In this document: positions 43,201-53,220 of the stretch, piece after piece
Position numbering within the stretch: the first letter of the stretch is position 1
Layout: each line of letters opens with the position of its first letter
NCBI GenBank assembly: GCA_035415725.1
Contig: DAOOGN010000003.1
Span: forward strand, 1 to 64,000
DNA from: DSWT01 sp035415725
Lineage (GTDB): Bacteria; Chloroflexota; Anaerolineae; B4-G1; SLSP01
Reading direction: 5' to 3'
Length of the DNA: 64,000 nt
Notes under the pieces: model-generated
Database searches by the model: none
What the model saw: only the letters and a program-made list of their open reading frames with translations
What the model was told of the DNA's origin: nothing
Translations under genes and position numbers: made by a program

Positions 43201-46200
43201 CACGCCTTCAGCCGCTTCCTCAAGGCGCAGCGAGGAGGCGATGGTCACGATGGGTGGAAATTCAATGATGACAGGCGACGATGTAGTGAACGTGAACTCG
43301 GCGTCGGTTGTACCCACCCAACGTGTGCCGGCGTAAGCGTCAATCTGCCAGGTGTACCCGGTGTTCCAGTTCAACGGCGCGAGAACCTGATGCACTGTAC
43401 CGATGATGTTGTGGGTGTGTTCCACGAGCGTCCAATCCACCGTTTTGTTCAGTTGGAAGGTGTAGTGGTCGGCTTCCGGCAAGGCCTGCCAGGTCATCGT
43501 CGGGATGGTCGTTTCAATGACTGTGCCGTTGGCCGGGGAAAGCAAGGTCATCTTCTTAGGCAGATCGAGGTGCTTGATCACATTGCTGCTGCCCATGGTG
43601 AGGCTGCTCGCCACCCAACCGATGTACTCAGCCGTGGGGCCATAACGTTTGAGTTGATACTCCCCCGGCTCCACGTTGCAGAAGCGGTAGCGGCCGCTGG
43701 CATCGGTTGTCGTCGTCTGTTCCACCGTCCCGCTCGCGCTCGGGCCGGCGATCAACTCCACCTTCACGCCAGAAAGCGCCGTCGTCGCGTAGTACACCTG
43801 CCCTTCCACACAGGGCAACGCTCTGGGTGGGGCGACGACAGAAACGCGATGCGTGGCCGTGACGCTGCCACCGCAGTTGGTCGCCACCACTTGCACAGGA
43901 TAGGTGCCCGGCTCCTGCCAATAGTAGGTAGCCGTAGCCGTCCCCTGTCCCCTGGCGGGCTTGGGCGTCCACACGAAATTCAAGGGCGGCGACGCCGTCG
44001 CCGGCAAAACCTTGGTCTCCAGGCGCACCGGCACACCGGTCTGCGTCTCGGGGGGGCCGCCGATAGCCACATCCTGTAACGGCACGGGGCAGGCCAGCAC
44101 CAGACTGGCGGACTCGATATCCCAGTTGGCGCGCCGGAAGTCACTCCATACGGCGTAAGCGCTGTTCCCACCCACAACGGCGGGCTGGCGCTGCGGGAAG
44201 GTTGTAGCGTCGTCGTTGACGCGCCCCGTCGCACTCCAAGACGCCCCGTCGTCCACCGACGTGCTGTAGGCGATGTCGGTGTCCCCCTCAAGGCCATCCT
44301 GCCAGAGGACGAAAACCACGCCGTCACCATCCACGGCTACCGTCGGCTCGGTTGCCGGCCCTTTCAGGATGGCGGCCGGCGTCCCCCACGTCACGCCGCC
44401 GTCCGCAGAGGCAGCGTGGAAAATGGTCTTCACGCCGGTGCAGTCGTCATCCCAAACCAGGTGAACGTAGCTATTCAGTGGATTCACCGCGATGTTGGGG
44501 GCGCCACGCAATGTGCCGGGCGCTCCTATATCCACGAACTGACGATTAGTCCACGTCTCGCCGTCGTCCCGGGAGCGCGCGTAGCCGATATGATATTGAG
44601 TAGACGGCGTCCAGAGCGTCTCCACCCACGCCAGATGCAGCGTCCCGGCGGCGTCCCTGGCGAGGGTGGGATTTTCCAGGCTGCCATCACTGGTGATGAT
44701 CTGCGTAGGTGTCATCCAGCTCGTGCCGCCGTCAGCCGAAGAAGTCAAATACAGACTATTGGATTGTTGCCAGACCACGTACACCTTCTGCCCGGCGGCG
44801 ACGAGATCGGGCGCACTGGCCATGTTGTAAGATCCGCTCGCACTGAGGGGCCGATCCTTTCCCCACGTCAGCCCGCCGTCGGCGGAGTGATCATAGTAGA
44901 TGACGCTGGAGTCGCCTTGCGAGCTTGCCCATGCGACGTGAACCGTCAAGGCGCCCGTTGCCGCGATGGCCGGAAATTCATGCAGGGGATGGTCATCGTC
45001 CACACGTCCATCGGCGCTCCATGTAACCCCGCCATCGAGCGAGGAATCCGCATACAGGGCGGCGTTGTAAGCCGCGAGACGGTAATCGGCCCAGGCCGCA
45101 TACAGCCGGCCCGTGCTGCCGATGGCAATGGATGGATACGCCTGGCGGGCATCGCCTTCGTCATTGACTTGAATTGCATCGCTCCAGGCGACGCTGTCCC
45201 TTATCGAAAGGAGCACATCTGCATCCCCCGCAGAATAGTGCTCCCATGCCGCATAGATCCGCGTGGCGCCGGCGTCATTCGCCGGATTTTGCAGAAACTC
45301 TGTGGTGGTCGTGATCACGTCATCCACCGCGGACCAACCTTTCCCAGGGTCGTAGGCATCGGCGTACAGGCGATAGGTGCCGCTGATGACGCGCCACGTC
45401 GCCCAGGCCGCGCCCTGGCCGTTGATGGTGACGTTCGGGCTGTCGGCGTGATCCACGGCGCTGATCTGCCCATCCTGTCGTCCCCACGTGCCGCCGCCAT
45501 CTGTGGAAATGTCGCCCATGATATACCCGGCACTGGGATTGCTGCCGGAATCTATCCACACCACGTGGACTATGTCCCCATTCGCCGCGATGGAGGGGTT
45601 GCTCTGCGTCCCGGCAGTCGTGTCGTTCAACCGGACATTGACCAGTGCCGTGGGCGAAAGGGACGCGTAATAGATGTCCCACGTGCTGTTTCGGTCATCG
45701 TACCAGGCGATGTGCACGCGGCTACCCGTTCCCAGGGCAATGTCGGGCGCATAGTGATGGTATCCGTCGGCATCATTGTTGACACGGGTGTCCTTCCCCC
45801 ATGTCAGACCGCCGTCCGTCGAGCAGTCCACGTAAATATCTCCGACATAGGCTGTACGCCCGTCGCTCCAGACGATACAGACGTCGCTGCCCAACGCTGC
45901 GATGGCCGGATTGTTTTGCGTCCCGGTCAGCACGTCGTTGACGCGCACCTCGGCGCTCCACGTCTGGCCGCCGTCTGTGGAGCGGGCATAGTAGATATCG
46001 TCGTCTCCGGCGCGGCTGTCGGACCAGACGGCGTGTAGCACCCCCGCCGCATTGACGGCGATATCGGGAGTATATTGCCAAGCGCCGGCATCGTGATTGA
46101 CGCGGACACTCGCGCCCCACGTCTGTCCCCCGTCGGGAGAACGCGCGAAGTAGACGTCGGCGTCATCGTTGCGCCGGTCTAACCAAATCGCATAGACGTC

Positions 46201-46410
46201 GCTGGTGGTTTTTGAGGCCGCCAAAGCCGGCGATCCTTGATCTGCAACACCAACGGCATCATCATTGACCTTGACGTTCGGCCCCCACGGGGCATCTGCC
46301 ACGGGCGCGGCATTCGTCGCAGTCACAACAACAAACAAAGCAGCCACCAAACCAAGAAACACTGTCAACAACAAACACACCAATTGCGGAATTCTTTTAT
46401 AGTGCATCAT
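40210..46410 (-). CDS. Giant secreted protein: Asp-box repeats plus C25 (gingipain-like) peptidase domain
   Basis: 2066 residues. A signal peptide (about 1-35) is followed by about ten sialidase-type Asp boxes (SxDGGxTW variants such as SPDGGQTWG, STDGGLTWG) over about 35-770, implying one or two beta-propellers. A PKD-like domain, a carboxypeptidase-regulatory-like domain (about 900-970) and an Fn3-like region come next. The caspase-like C25 domain has His1493 in FIGGHNS and Cys1534 in VGCHGG, correctly spaced. Ig-like domains end in DVFLPVVLRNS. Predicted surface or extracellular cysteine peptidase with substrate-binding propellers. GGAGG precedes two adjacent ATGs, 46410 and 46407; the second has better spacing. 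Confidence 0.78.
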   Translation of the reverse strand: MMHYKRIPQLVCLLLTVFLGLVAALFVVVTATNAAPVADAPWGPNVKVNDDAVGVADQGSPALAASKTTSDVYAIWLDRRNDDADVYFARSPDGGQTWGASVRVNHDAGAWQYTPDIAVNAAGVLHAVWSDSRAGDDDIYYARSTDGGQTWSAEVRVNDVLTGTQNNPAIAALGSDVCIVWSDGRTAYVGDIYVDCSTDGGLTWGKDTRVNNDADGYHHYAPDIALGTGSRVHIAWYDDRNSTWDIYYASLSPTALVNVRLNDTTAGTQSNPSIAANGDIVHVVWIDSGSNPSAGYIMGDISTDGGGTWGRQDGQISAVDHADSPNVTINGQGAAWATWRVISGTYRLYADAYDPGKGWSAVDDVITTTTEFLQNPANDAGATRIYAAWEHYSAGDADVLLSIRDSVAWSDAIQVNDEGDARQAYPSIAIGSTGRLYAAWADYRLAAYNAALYADSSLDGGVTWSADGRVDDDHPLHEFPAIAATGALTVHVAWASSQGDSSVIYYDHSADGGLTWGKDRPLSASGSYNMASAPDLVAAGQKVYVVWQQSNSLYLTSSADGGTSWMTPTQIITSDGSLENPTLARDAAGTLHLAWVETLWTPSTQYHIGYARSRDDGETWTNRQFVDIGAPGTLRGAPNIAVNPLNSYVHLVWDDDCTGVKTIFHAASADGGVTWGTPAAILKGPATEPTVAVDGDGVVFVLWQDGLEGDTDIAYSTSVDDGASWSATGRVNDDATTFPQRQPAVVGGNSAYAVWSDFRRANWDIESASLVLACPVPLQDVAIGGPPETQTGVPVRLETKVLPATASPPLNFVWTPKPARGQGTATATYYWQEPGTYPVQVVATNCGGSVTATHRVSVVAPPRALPCVEGQVYYATTALSGVKVELIAGPSASGTVEQTTTTDASGRYRFCNVEPGEYQLKRYGPTAEYIGWVASSLTMGSSNVIKHLDLPKKMTLLSPANGTVIETTIPTMTWQALPEADHYTFQLNKTVDWTLVEHTHNIIGTVHQVLAPLNWNTGYTWQIDAYAGTRWVGTTDAEFTFTTSSPVIIEFPPIVTIASSLRLEEAAEGVVVNKLIGDNTGQTAYNYVDVVAYVSTSVAAASSNVNVILTVPGDVLGVPVNTWVRSTYGTAPTAATSTSLGGGEYQVTTNLTRGCYWWFCPYRQQVVWRFRIPNTLSPQMLTLQSRVQRAGYWVMGSFSDADLRLVSTAEALIVTNRTQLYDNYADYNATDLLAQVYNVAQGAPYNDQPLGVIYNADLYASTIRDWNNTTVNYASEDTANAVANELDDLLEDWVEDGTETWSYHFPFSTTVGMTFSPYYLLLVGDDDVLPFYRYNDPFNDEAGWSVTSATNPQIHATDHDYILTDNPYGDLWGGTDWRLGDLELAVGRLVGATAEDMRYLLNNSLATDGGTWRAVMASVDGWELGYSNPSCGSGAIADVINVPARLAARGFGVYNDAETPHTVDVLAPFNAAWISGFRAAANSGMDLFFIGGHNSYNSATIPENSFTPDDTCSGAGCGYFRFDNDHPLTFIVGCHGGLPVPAIGGRGGVDDNMVYDVVHEGGRAYIGATGFSYGSPGSLCHATWGEKLLQHFFDEFLPAGTASRTIGDALLRAKDVYPFGQYNPGTSATSGDALDRKTVTEFNLYGVPWQRLDYPGGMQQAAVNEPLAALGSQRSAVRVEAGNIAPAETNRYTRTITVDIAGYEATQVVTGGVIYDVLSIPGGDKAIAPALPLLPYVKGYTLTLPISATLQSATLISTTCKDVAVYEVPIIVAEPWSEGGTTFTTTTDINTFYPADADRLRWQPQENRLLFTLFPIQHNPTSNATRFCSQMVIEVVYEAPVALAVSNVTPLAETVIPGAPISVTALLENVTDDLLTVTSTLTLLDAEGHEMGWQDDGPFSVPSDGQQAIEVGWDGTLPEGAYDLRLALWQGDVLMGLATTRVDVVGGALTALEVPTATLAMSDTATFRVTFTNYLARPVTVTAHLMLYDAEGGVAADLPSQTDVAVAGDVHVFEFTWEVGASAGGVYAAQARIVREDETAYGPLTGEFTVGSVLNDVFLPVVLRNS

Positions 46411-46522
46411 ACACCTCCATCTGTACCTCCATTAACAACACTTCTCACACCAGAAATGGACCAAAAGAAAAACAGAACAATTACCATTGAGTCCTCAATT
46501 CATGGAGAAATGACGGAGAGAA

Positions 46523-46575
46523 GTTGAGCAGGCTCAACATAGCTTTATTGTATAGCCATTTTTCAGGAATGTCAA
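46523..46575 (-). promoter_or_regulatory. Promoter and operator-like palindrome of the giant peptidase gene
   Basis: On the minus strand TTGACA (plus 46570-46575) and TACAAT (plus 46547-46552) are 17 nt apart. GTTGAGC-AG-GCTCAAC at 46523-46538 lies at about +2 to +17, a good place for a repressor or a leader hairpin. The leader is about 130 nt and AT-rich. Confidence 0.75.
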
Positions 46576-46623
46576 TAACTTGTTTGTTTTGGTTGAATTT
46601 AAGTTTAAAACTAACCTTCCGGA

Positions 46624-46660
46624 AATAAAAAACCAGGGCGCAGCGTGTTCTGCGCCCTGG
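46624..46660 (-). terminator. clpB terminator
   Basis: On the minus strand an 11-bp stem CCAGGGCGCAG/CTGCGCCCTGG with a 6-nt loop is followed by TTTTTTATTT. It lies about 130 nt after the clpB stop; a REP palindrome lies between. The rest of 46411-46785 shows no gene. Confidence 0.88.
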
Positions 46661-46751
46661 TTAACAAAATACAACCGCGGATCTGGCGATCCGCTCCGGC
46701 ATAGCTAACGGGTGTGGAATTTTTGCCTCGATGTACTGCTAGAGCACAGAA

Positions 46752-46778
46752 GTAGGGCGAAGGGGCCATTCGCCCTAC
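46752..46778. repeat. REP-like palindrome, copy 3
   Basis: GTAGGGCGAA (46752-46761) pairs exactly with TTCGCCCTAC (46769-46778). It matches the CCATTCGCCCTACCC arm of the copies at 32555 and 40146. It sits eight bases after the clpB stop codon, on the transcript's 3' side. Confidence 0.75.
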
Positions 46779-46785
46779 CCTGCTG

Positions 46786-49362
<2,577 letters not shown>

Positions 49363-49393
49363 AAAACACCTCTGCCAATAGTCAGTTTTGTAG

Positions 49394-49431
49394 GATGAAT
49401 AGATCATTCATCTGGAGACCAGATAGGTCTC
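49394..49431. promoter_or_regulatory. Two adjacent inverted repeats with 5-nt spacers upstream of clpB
   Basis: GATGAAT-N5-ATTCATC (49394-49412) is followed two bases later by GAGACC-N5-GGTCTC (49415-49431), 30-70 nt before the clpB start on the minus strand. They resemble repressor sites but match no heat-shock operator I know. No promoter could be assigned with confidence. Confidence 0.5.
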
Positions 49432-49554
49432 AGAAGGTCTGTCCAGTCTAAACCTCTCACGCTACGTTTTCTTGTGCTTGAGCTATGTTCATCTTACGCA
49501 ATTTATATTAGAAGCAGATTAACTTCCTATAAGATTCTCATTAGTACGGACCCA

Positions 49555-49583
49555 GAATTGACAATTCATGAATAAGCTATAAT
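49555..49583 (+). promoter_or_regulatory. Possible promoter with palindromic -35 region
   Basis: TTGACA (49558-49563) lies inside the 13-nt palindrome GAATTGACAATTC (49555-49567). TATAAT is at 49578-49583, but the spacer is only 14 nt, so activity may need an activator or the boxes may be fortuitous. Confidence 0.4.
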
Positions 49584-49633
49584 CTACCCCGTATTCATTT
49601 AGCCATGTCATCCCTGTTTAAGGAGGAGCACTT

Positions 49634-50800
49634 ATGTCCGGAAAACTGATCATTCAACCCGCCGAAACGGCGGCGGAACGCAAGGCGTTCATTCATTTTA
49701 TGTGGGAAGTCTATAAAGGCGATCCTTACTGGGTCCCACCGCTGATCTCGGAACGCATGGCCTTTCTCGATCCACAAAAGCACCCTTTCCACCAACATGC
49801 CAAGGTACGCTACTTTACGGCGCAACGCGACGGCAAGATCGTCGGCACCATTGCCGGGATCATCAACTACAATCACAATCAATACTGGGACGATAAAGTC
49901 GGCTTCTTTGGGCTATTTGAGGTGCTGCCAGACGAGGAGGCTGCCCAGGCATTGCTGGCGACCGCCGAGGATTTCGCGCGCGGTGAGGGAATGGACACGC
50001 TGCGCGGCCCGATGAATTTCTCCACGAATGAGGAATGTGGGCTGCTCGTAGACGGGTGGAACGGCACGCCCGTAGCAATGCTCACGTATAATCCACGCTA
50101 TTACGTCGATTTCATCGAACGGGCGGGTTACGTGAAGGCGCAGGATCTCTACGCCTACCTGACGGATATCTCGCACATTCAACCCGATGGCACAGGGCTC
50201 AATCCCAAAATACTGCGTGTGGCACAAAAAGTACGCGACCGGCTGGAGGGATTTCGCCTCCGCCCTATCAATATGCACGACTTCGACCACGATGCCCGGC
50301 TCTTCAAGGAGTTGTACAATGCGGCCTGGGCCAAAAACTGGGGCTTCGTGCCCCTCACCGATGCCGAGCTTACCCATGAGGTCGGTGCGCTCAAACCCAT
50401 CATCGACCCCCCGACCGTCCTCTTCGCGGAAAAAGATGGACGCTGCATCGGCTCTAGCCTGCCCTTGCCGGATGTGAACCAGGCACTCCACCGCGCCTAT
50501 CCACGTCCCGGCGTGCCCGATTGGTGGTCATTGGCGAAGATGATGTACTGGTGGAAAGTACGCCAGAAAGTCACGACCATTCGTGCCTTTGCCGGCGGCT
50601 TCATCGAAGAGTATCGCGGGCGCGGCCTGGACGCCCTCCTTTATCTGGAAGACCTCAAGATTGCCCTAAAACGCGGCTACAAACAGGCCGAGTTCTCATG
50701 GGTGCTCGAAAGCAACATCCCCATGCGCCAGGCTGCCGCCTATATGAATGGGCATCTCTATCGCACCTATCGGTTATACGACAAGTCGTTAGCCGGGTAG
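49634..50800 (+). CDS. GNAT-type acetyltransferase-like protein
   Basis: 388 residues. The N-terminal half has the pattern of a family of proteins annotated as N-acetyltransferase-like (FxxxxWxxYKGDPxWVPPLxxE, RDGKIVGTIAGIIN as beta4-type strand). The C-terminal half contains a second GNAT-like region (FAGGFIEEYRGRGLDALLYLE as an acetyl-CoA loop, AEFSWVLESNIPMRQAAAYMNG). It is therefore probably a tandem GNAT fold. Substrate is unknown. AAGGAGG precedes ATG 49634. The gene is monocistronic and ends at a terminator hairpin. Confidence 0.72.
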   Translation: MSGKLIIQPAETAAERKAFIHFMWEVYKGDPYWVPPLISERMAFLDPQKHPFHQHAKVRYFTAQRDGKIVGTIAGIINYNHNQYWDDKVGFFGLFEVLPDEEAAQALLATAEDFARGEGMDTLRGPMNFSTNEECGLLVDGWNGTPVAMLTYNPRYYVDFIERAGYVKAQDLYAYLTDISHIQPDGTGLNPKILRVAQKVRDRLEGFRLRPINMHDFDHDARLFKELYNAAWAKNWGFVPLTDAELTHEVGALKPIIDPPTVLFAEKDGRCIGSSLPLPDVNQALHRAYPRPGVPDWWSLAKMMYWWKVRQKVTTIRAFAGGFIEEYRGRGLDALLYLEDLKIALKRGYKQAEFSWVLESNIPMRQAAAYMNGHLYRTYRLYDKSLAG

Positions 50801-50850
50801 TCAAATAGTTGGATAGTCTTTAGTCAAGTCGTCGTTCACAGCGAATATAC

Positions 50851-50882
50851 AAAGGAGCAGCGAAAATGCTGCTCCTTTTGTC
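50851..50882. terminator. Bidirectional terminator
   Basis: AAAGGAGCAGC (50851-50861) pairs with GCTGCTCCTTT (50868-50878) around a 6-nt loop. A-rich and T-rich flanks on both sides fit termination in both directions between convergent genes. Confidence 0.85.
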
Positions 50883-50904
50883 TTCTACTATTCCCCAAAG
50901 GGGG

Positions 50905-51717
50905 TCAGTATTTTTTCACAATCGCGCGATACGACGAGGGTTGACGCGCCAACATAATCTGCGTCTCTTCGCGGCGGCGGCGAATCTCATCCAGGTCAAG
51001 CCGCACCACGACATAACCTTCTTCCGGCTCTTCCAGGGTCGCTAACACCTCACCAGAGGGCGCCAGAATGGCGCTCTGCCCGGCGAAGACGTAAGATGGC
51101 TCCTCGCCGATGCGGTTGGCCGCCGCCACAAACACATCGTTTTCGTAAGCGCGGGCGACCAACAGGGTGCGCCACATATCGGCGTCTTTCGCCTGCCATG
51201 CCGCCGGCAGCAAGAGCACTTCGGCGCCATCCAGCACCAGGCTACGCGCGACTTCCGGGAAAGCCAAATCCCACCCGCACATCAGCCCCAGTGTTCCCAC
51301 CTCGGTCTCGACCGGCTCCAGCCGGTAGCCGGGACGGAAAACCAGGCGTTCTTCGGCCGGCAAGTGGATTTTACGATACTCGCCCGCGACTGCGCCGTCG
51401 GGGCCAATGAGCACGGTACTGTTGTACAGCACCGTCTCCACTTTTTCCTTGACCGCCATCCCCAACAAGACATAAACGCCAAATTCGGTGGCGTGCTGCC
51501 CCAGGATGTTCGTCACCGCGCCGGGGACGCGCTGCGCCATCTGTGCAAAGCGCTGCCCACCCTCGTAGCCCGTCACCGCCAGCTCCGGGAAGACGATGAT
51601 ATCCACCGGCTGCTCTGTCGCAATCCGCGCGATGAAGTCAGCCATTTTACCGACGTTGGCTTCCATTTTCGCCAACTCGGGTTTCATTTGCACGACAGCC
51701 ATGTTCAATTCACGCAT
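50905..51717 (-). CDS. Carbon-nitrogen hydrolase (nitrilase superfamily amidase)
   Basis: 270 residues with the catalytic triad Glu45 (FPELAVTGY), Lys116 (YRKIHLP) and Cys147 (GLMCGWDLAFPE). The fold is the compact nitrilase sandwich; the segment with the cysteine, CGWDLAFPE, suggests an omega-amidase or N-carbamoyl-type amidase rather than a true nitrilase, with substrate unknown. GGAGG precedes the ATG. It follows the rluA-like gene by 74 bp on the same strand and may belong to that operon. Confidence 0.85.
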   Translation of the reverse strand: MRELNMAVVQMKPELAKMEANVGKMADFIARIATEQPVDIIVFPELAVTGYEGGQRFAQMAQRVPGAVTNILGQHATEFGVYVLLGMAVKEKVETVLYNSTVLIGPDGAVAGEYRKIHLPAEERLVFRPGYRLEPVETEVGTLGLMCGWDLAFPEVARSLVLDGAEVLLLPAAWQAKDADMWRTLLVARAYENDVFVAAANRIGEEPSYVFAGQSAILAPSGEVLATLEEPEEGYVVVRLDLDEIRRRREETQIMLARQPSSYRAIVKKY

Positions 51718-51791
51718 TTTATGCCTCCAAAATCGTCGAAAGTCTTGAGTCGAAAGTCAGAGAATGACTCTCCGTTCAATGTGTTGATGGC

Positions 51792-52724
51792 TCAGCGGCC
51801 TTTGGGGCGGGCGAGATAACGCAAAACGGAGCGCAATTCGGGCGCGAGCGGCGATTCCACGCGCACCATGTCACCGGAACGGGGATGGGGGAAGGTCAGC
51901 ACACTCAAATGCAAGAAAATACGGTCGGGCAAGAGCGGCTGACGACGCGAACCATAGACGCGGTCGCCAACCAGCGGAAAGCCATACCACGACAAGTGCA
52001 CGCGAATCTGATGTAAGCGTCCGGTGCGCGGACGCACCTCCAACAGGGAGTAAGGTTGCTCCTGGTCTTTGTAACAACGTTGGCCGCGATAATAGGTTTG
52101 CGCCGGACGTCCTTCCCGGGCGACGGCTAATCGCTGCCGGGCGCGCTTGACATTGCCGATCGGCTGGTCAATGACGTCTTCGCCGGTCAAGTGGCCTTCT
52201 ACCAACACGGAGTAGATACACTCTACCCGGTTATGGTTGACATGCCGTTGCAGGACACGGTAAGCCTCTGCATCCCTGGCGACTAAAACTGCGCCGGAGA
52301 CTTCTGGCTCCACGCGCATCACTACGCCGGCCCGCTCTACGCCACCGACGTGAACTATGTCAGGGTCAAACTCGGCCAACTGCTGCGGCAGTGTTTTCTG
52401 GGGATATTGCCGCACCGGCTGCATGGATACACCTGCCAGCTTATCAACGACGAGCACCGCCTCGTCTTCGTACAGGATGGACAGCGGCAGGGAGGGGACG
52501 ATCACTCCGTCTTCCGCCGGCTCTCTCTCCGGTACAGCCGTGGTGACTGCATCGCCCACCGCCAGATACTGTCCCGGCTTCGACGCGAGCTGCCCGTTGA
52601 TGGATACACGGCCAGCCCCAATCATCTGCCGCACGACCTGCCGATCCAATTCCACCCACGTCTGCACCAGGAATTGGTCCAGCCGCATCGCTGTCGCCGC
52701 GACCACCGTCTCACATTCCGGCAT
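51792..52724 (-). CDS. RluA/RluD-family pseudouridine synthase with altered catalytic motif
   Basis: 310 residues from ATG 52722-52724. An S4 domain (RLDQFLVQTWVELDRQVV, then GRVSINGQ) precedes the synthase domain (YEDEAVLVVDKLAGVSMQP, RPRTGRLHQIRVHL, PLVGDRVYG). The catalytic motif, HRLDxxTSG in the family, reads MRVEPEVSG here: the active-site Asp is Glu (codon 52308-52310) and the preceding His is Met. Activity on rRNA uridines is therefore doubtful. The start overlaps lspA by 14 nt and lacks a good ribosome site, so translation may be coupled; ATG 52688 is an alternative. Confidence 0.8.
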   Translation of the reverse strand: MPECETVVAATAMRLDQFLVQTWVELDRQVVRQMIGAGRVSINGQLASKPGQYLAVGDAVTTAVPEREPAEDGVIVPSLPLSILYEDEAVLVVDKLAGVSMQPVRQYPQKTLPQQLAEFDPDIVHVGGVERAGVVMRVEPEVSGAVLVARDAEAYRVLQRHVNHNRVECIYSVLVEGHLTGEDVIDQPIGNVKRARQRLAVAREGRPAQTYYRGQRCYKDQEQPYSLLEVRPRTGRLHQIRVHLSWYGFPLVGDRVYGSRRQPLLPDRIFLHLSVLTFPHPRSGDMVRVESPLAPELRSVLRYLARPKGR

Positions 52725-53220
52725 CAGGCGCCGCCGATTTTTCATCCGTCAAGAACGAAACCACCAACAAAATCGCCACGCCCACCACAATGGCAGAGTC
52801 CGCGAGATTAAAAACAGGCCACTCCTGCAACGGCCAGAAGTTTACATCCAGAAAATCAACGACGTAACCGCGCGTGAGGCGATCCACGAGGTTGCCCAAT
52901 GCCCCGCCGGCGACCAGGCCAAGCGCAGCATTGACCCAGGAATTCGTCCCGGCGATCAGGCGGTGAAAAATCATGATCCCCACAATCACCCCAGCGGATA
53001 GGATTGTAAAGACGTCGCCGAATTTCGGAAAAAGGCCAAACGCCACGCCGGTATTCTGCACCAACGTGAACGATAAAATCGGCGCCAGGGAAGGGATGAA
53101 ATTCATCGGAGTATAGGCAGGTATATTCAGCACTACCCACAGTTTGGATAGCTGATCAAGTCCAACAACAAGCACCACGCCACCGAAAAACAGAAGGTGG
53201 CTGCGGATAGCAGGTTTCAT
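52711..53220 (-). CDS. lspA: Signal peptidase II (prolipoprotein signal peptidase)
   Basis: 169 residues with four transmembrane helices. Catalytic aspartates are Asp113 (GNLVDRL) and Asp141 (FNLADSAI), and VQNTGVAFGLF is the conserved periplasmic loop. It cleaves lipoprotein signal peptides before the lipidated cysteine. The start overlaps the preceding TraR/DksA-type gene (ATGA), and GAAGGGA lies upstream. Order zinc-finger, lspA, rluA-like is common in bacteria. Confidence 0.94.
   Translation of the reverse strand: MKPAIRSHLLFFGGVVLVVGLDQLSKLWVVLNIPAYTPMNFIPSLAPILSFTLVQNTGVAFGLFPKFGDVFTILSAGVIVGIMIFHRLIAGTNSWVNAALGLVAGGALGNLVDRLTRGYVVDFLDVNFWPLQEWPVFNLADSAIVVGVAILLVVSFLTDEKSAAPDAGM

Noticed and set aside
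41371..46038. Long open frames opposite the giant peptidase gene (up to 580 codons)
   Set aside because: High GC3 produces antisense open frames. These lack ribosome sites, contain low-complexity Arg/His/Gly sequence and overlap a protein with clear domain motifs on the other strand.
49363..49633. CIRCE or sigma-32-like site for clpB
   Set aside because: No TTAGCACTC-N9-GAGTGCTAA or close variant is present; only the two N5 inverted repeats are seen.
51718..51791. Repeated GTCGAAAGTC words as regulatory array
   Set aside because: Two loose copies (about 51735 and 51746) without symmetry or promoter context; probably simple repeat drift.
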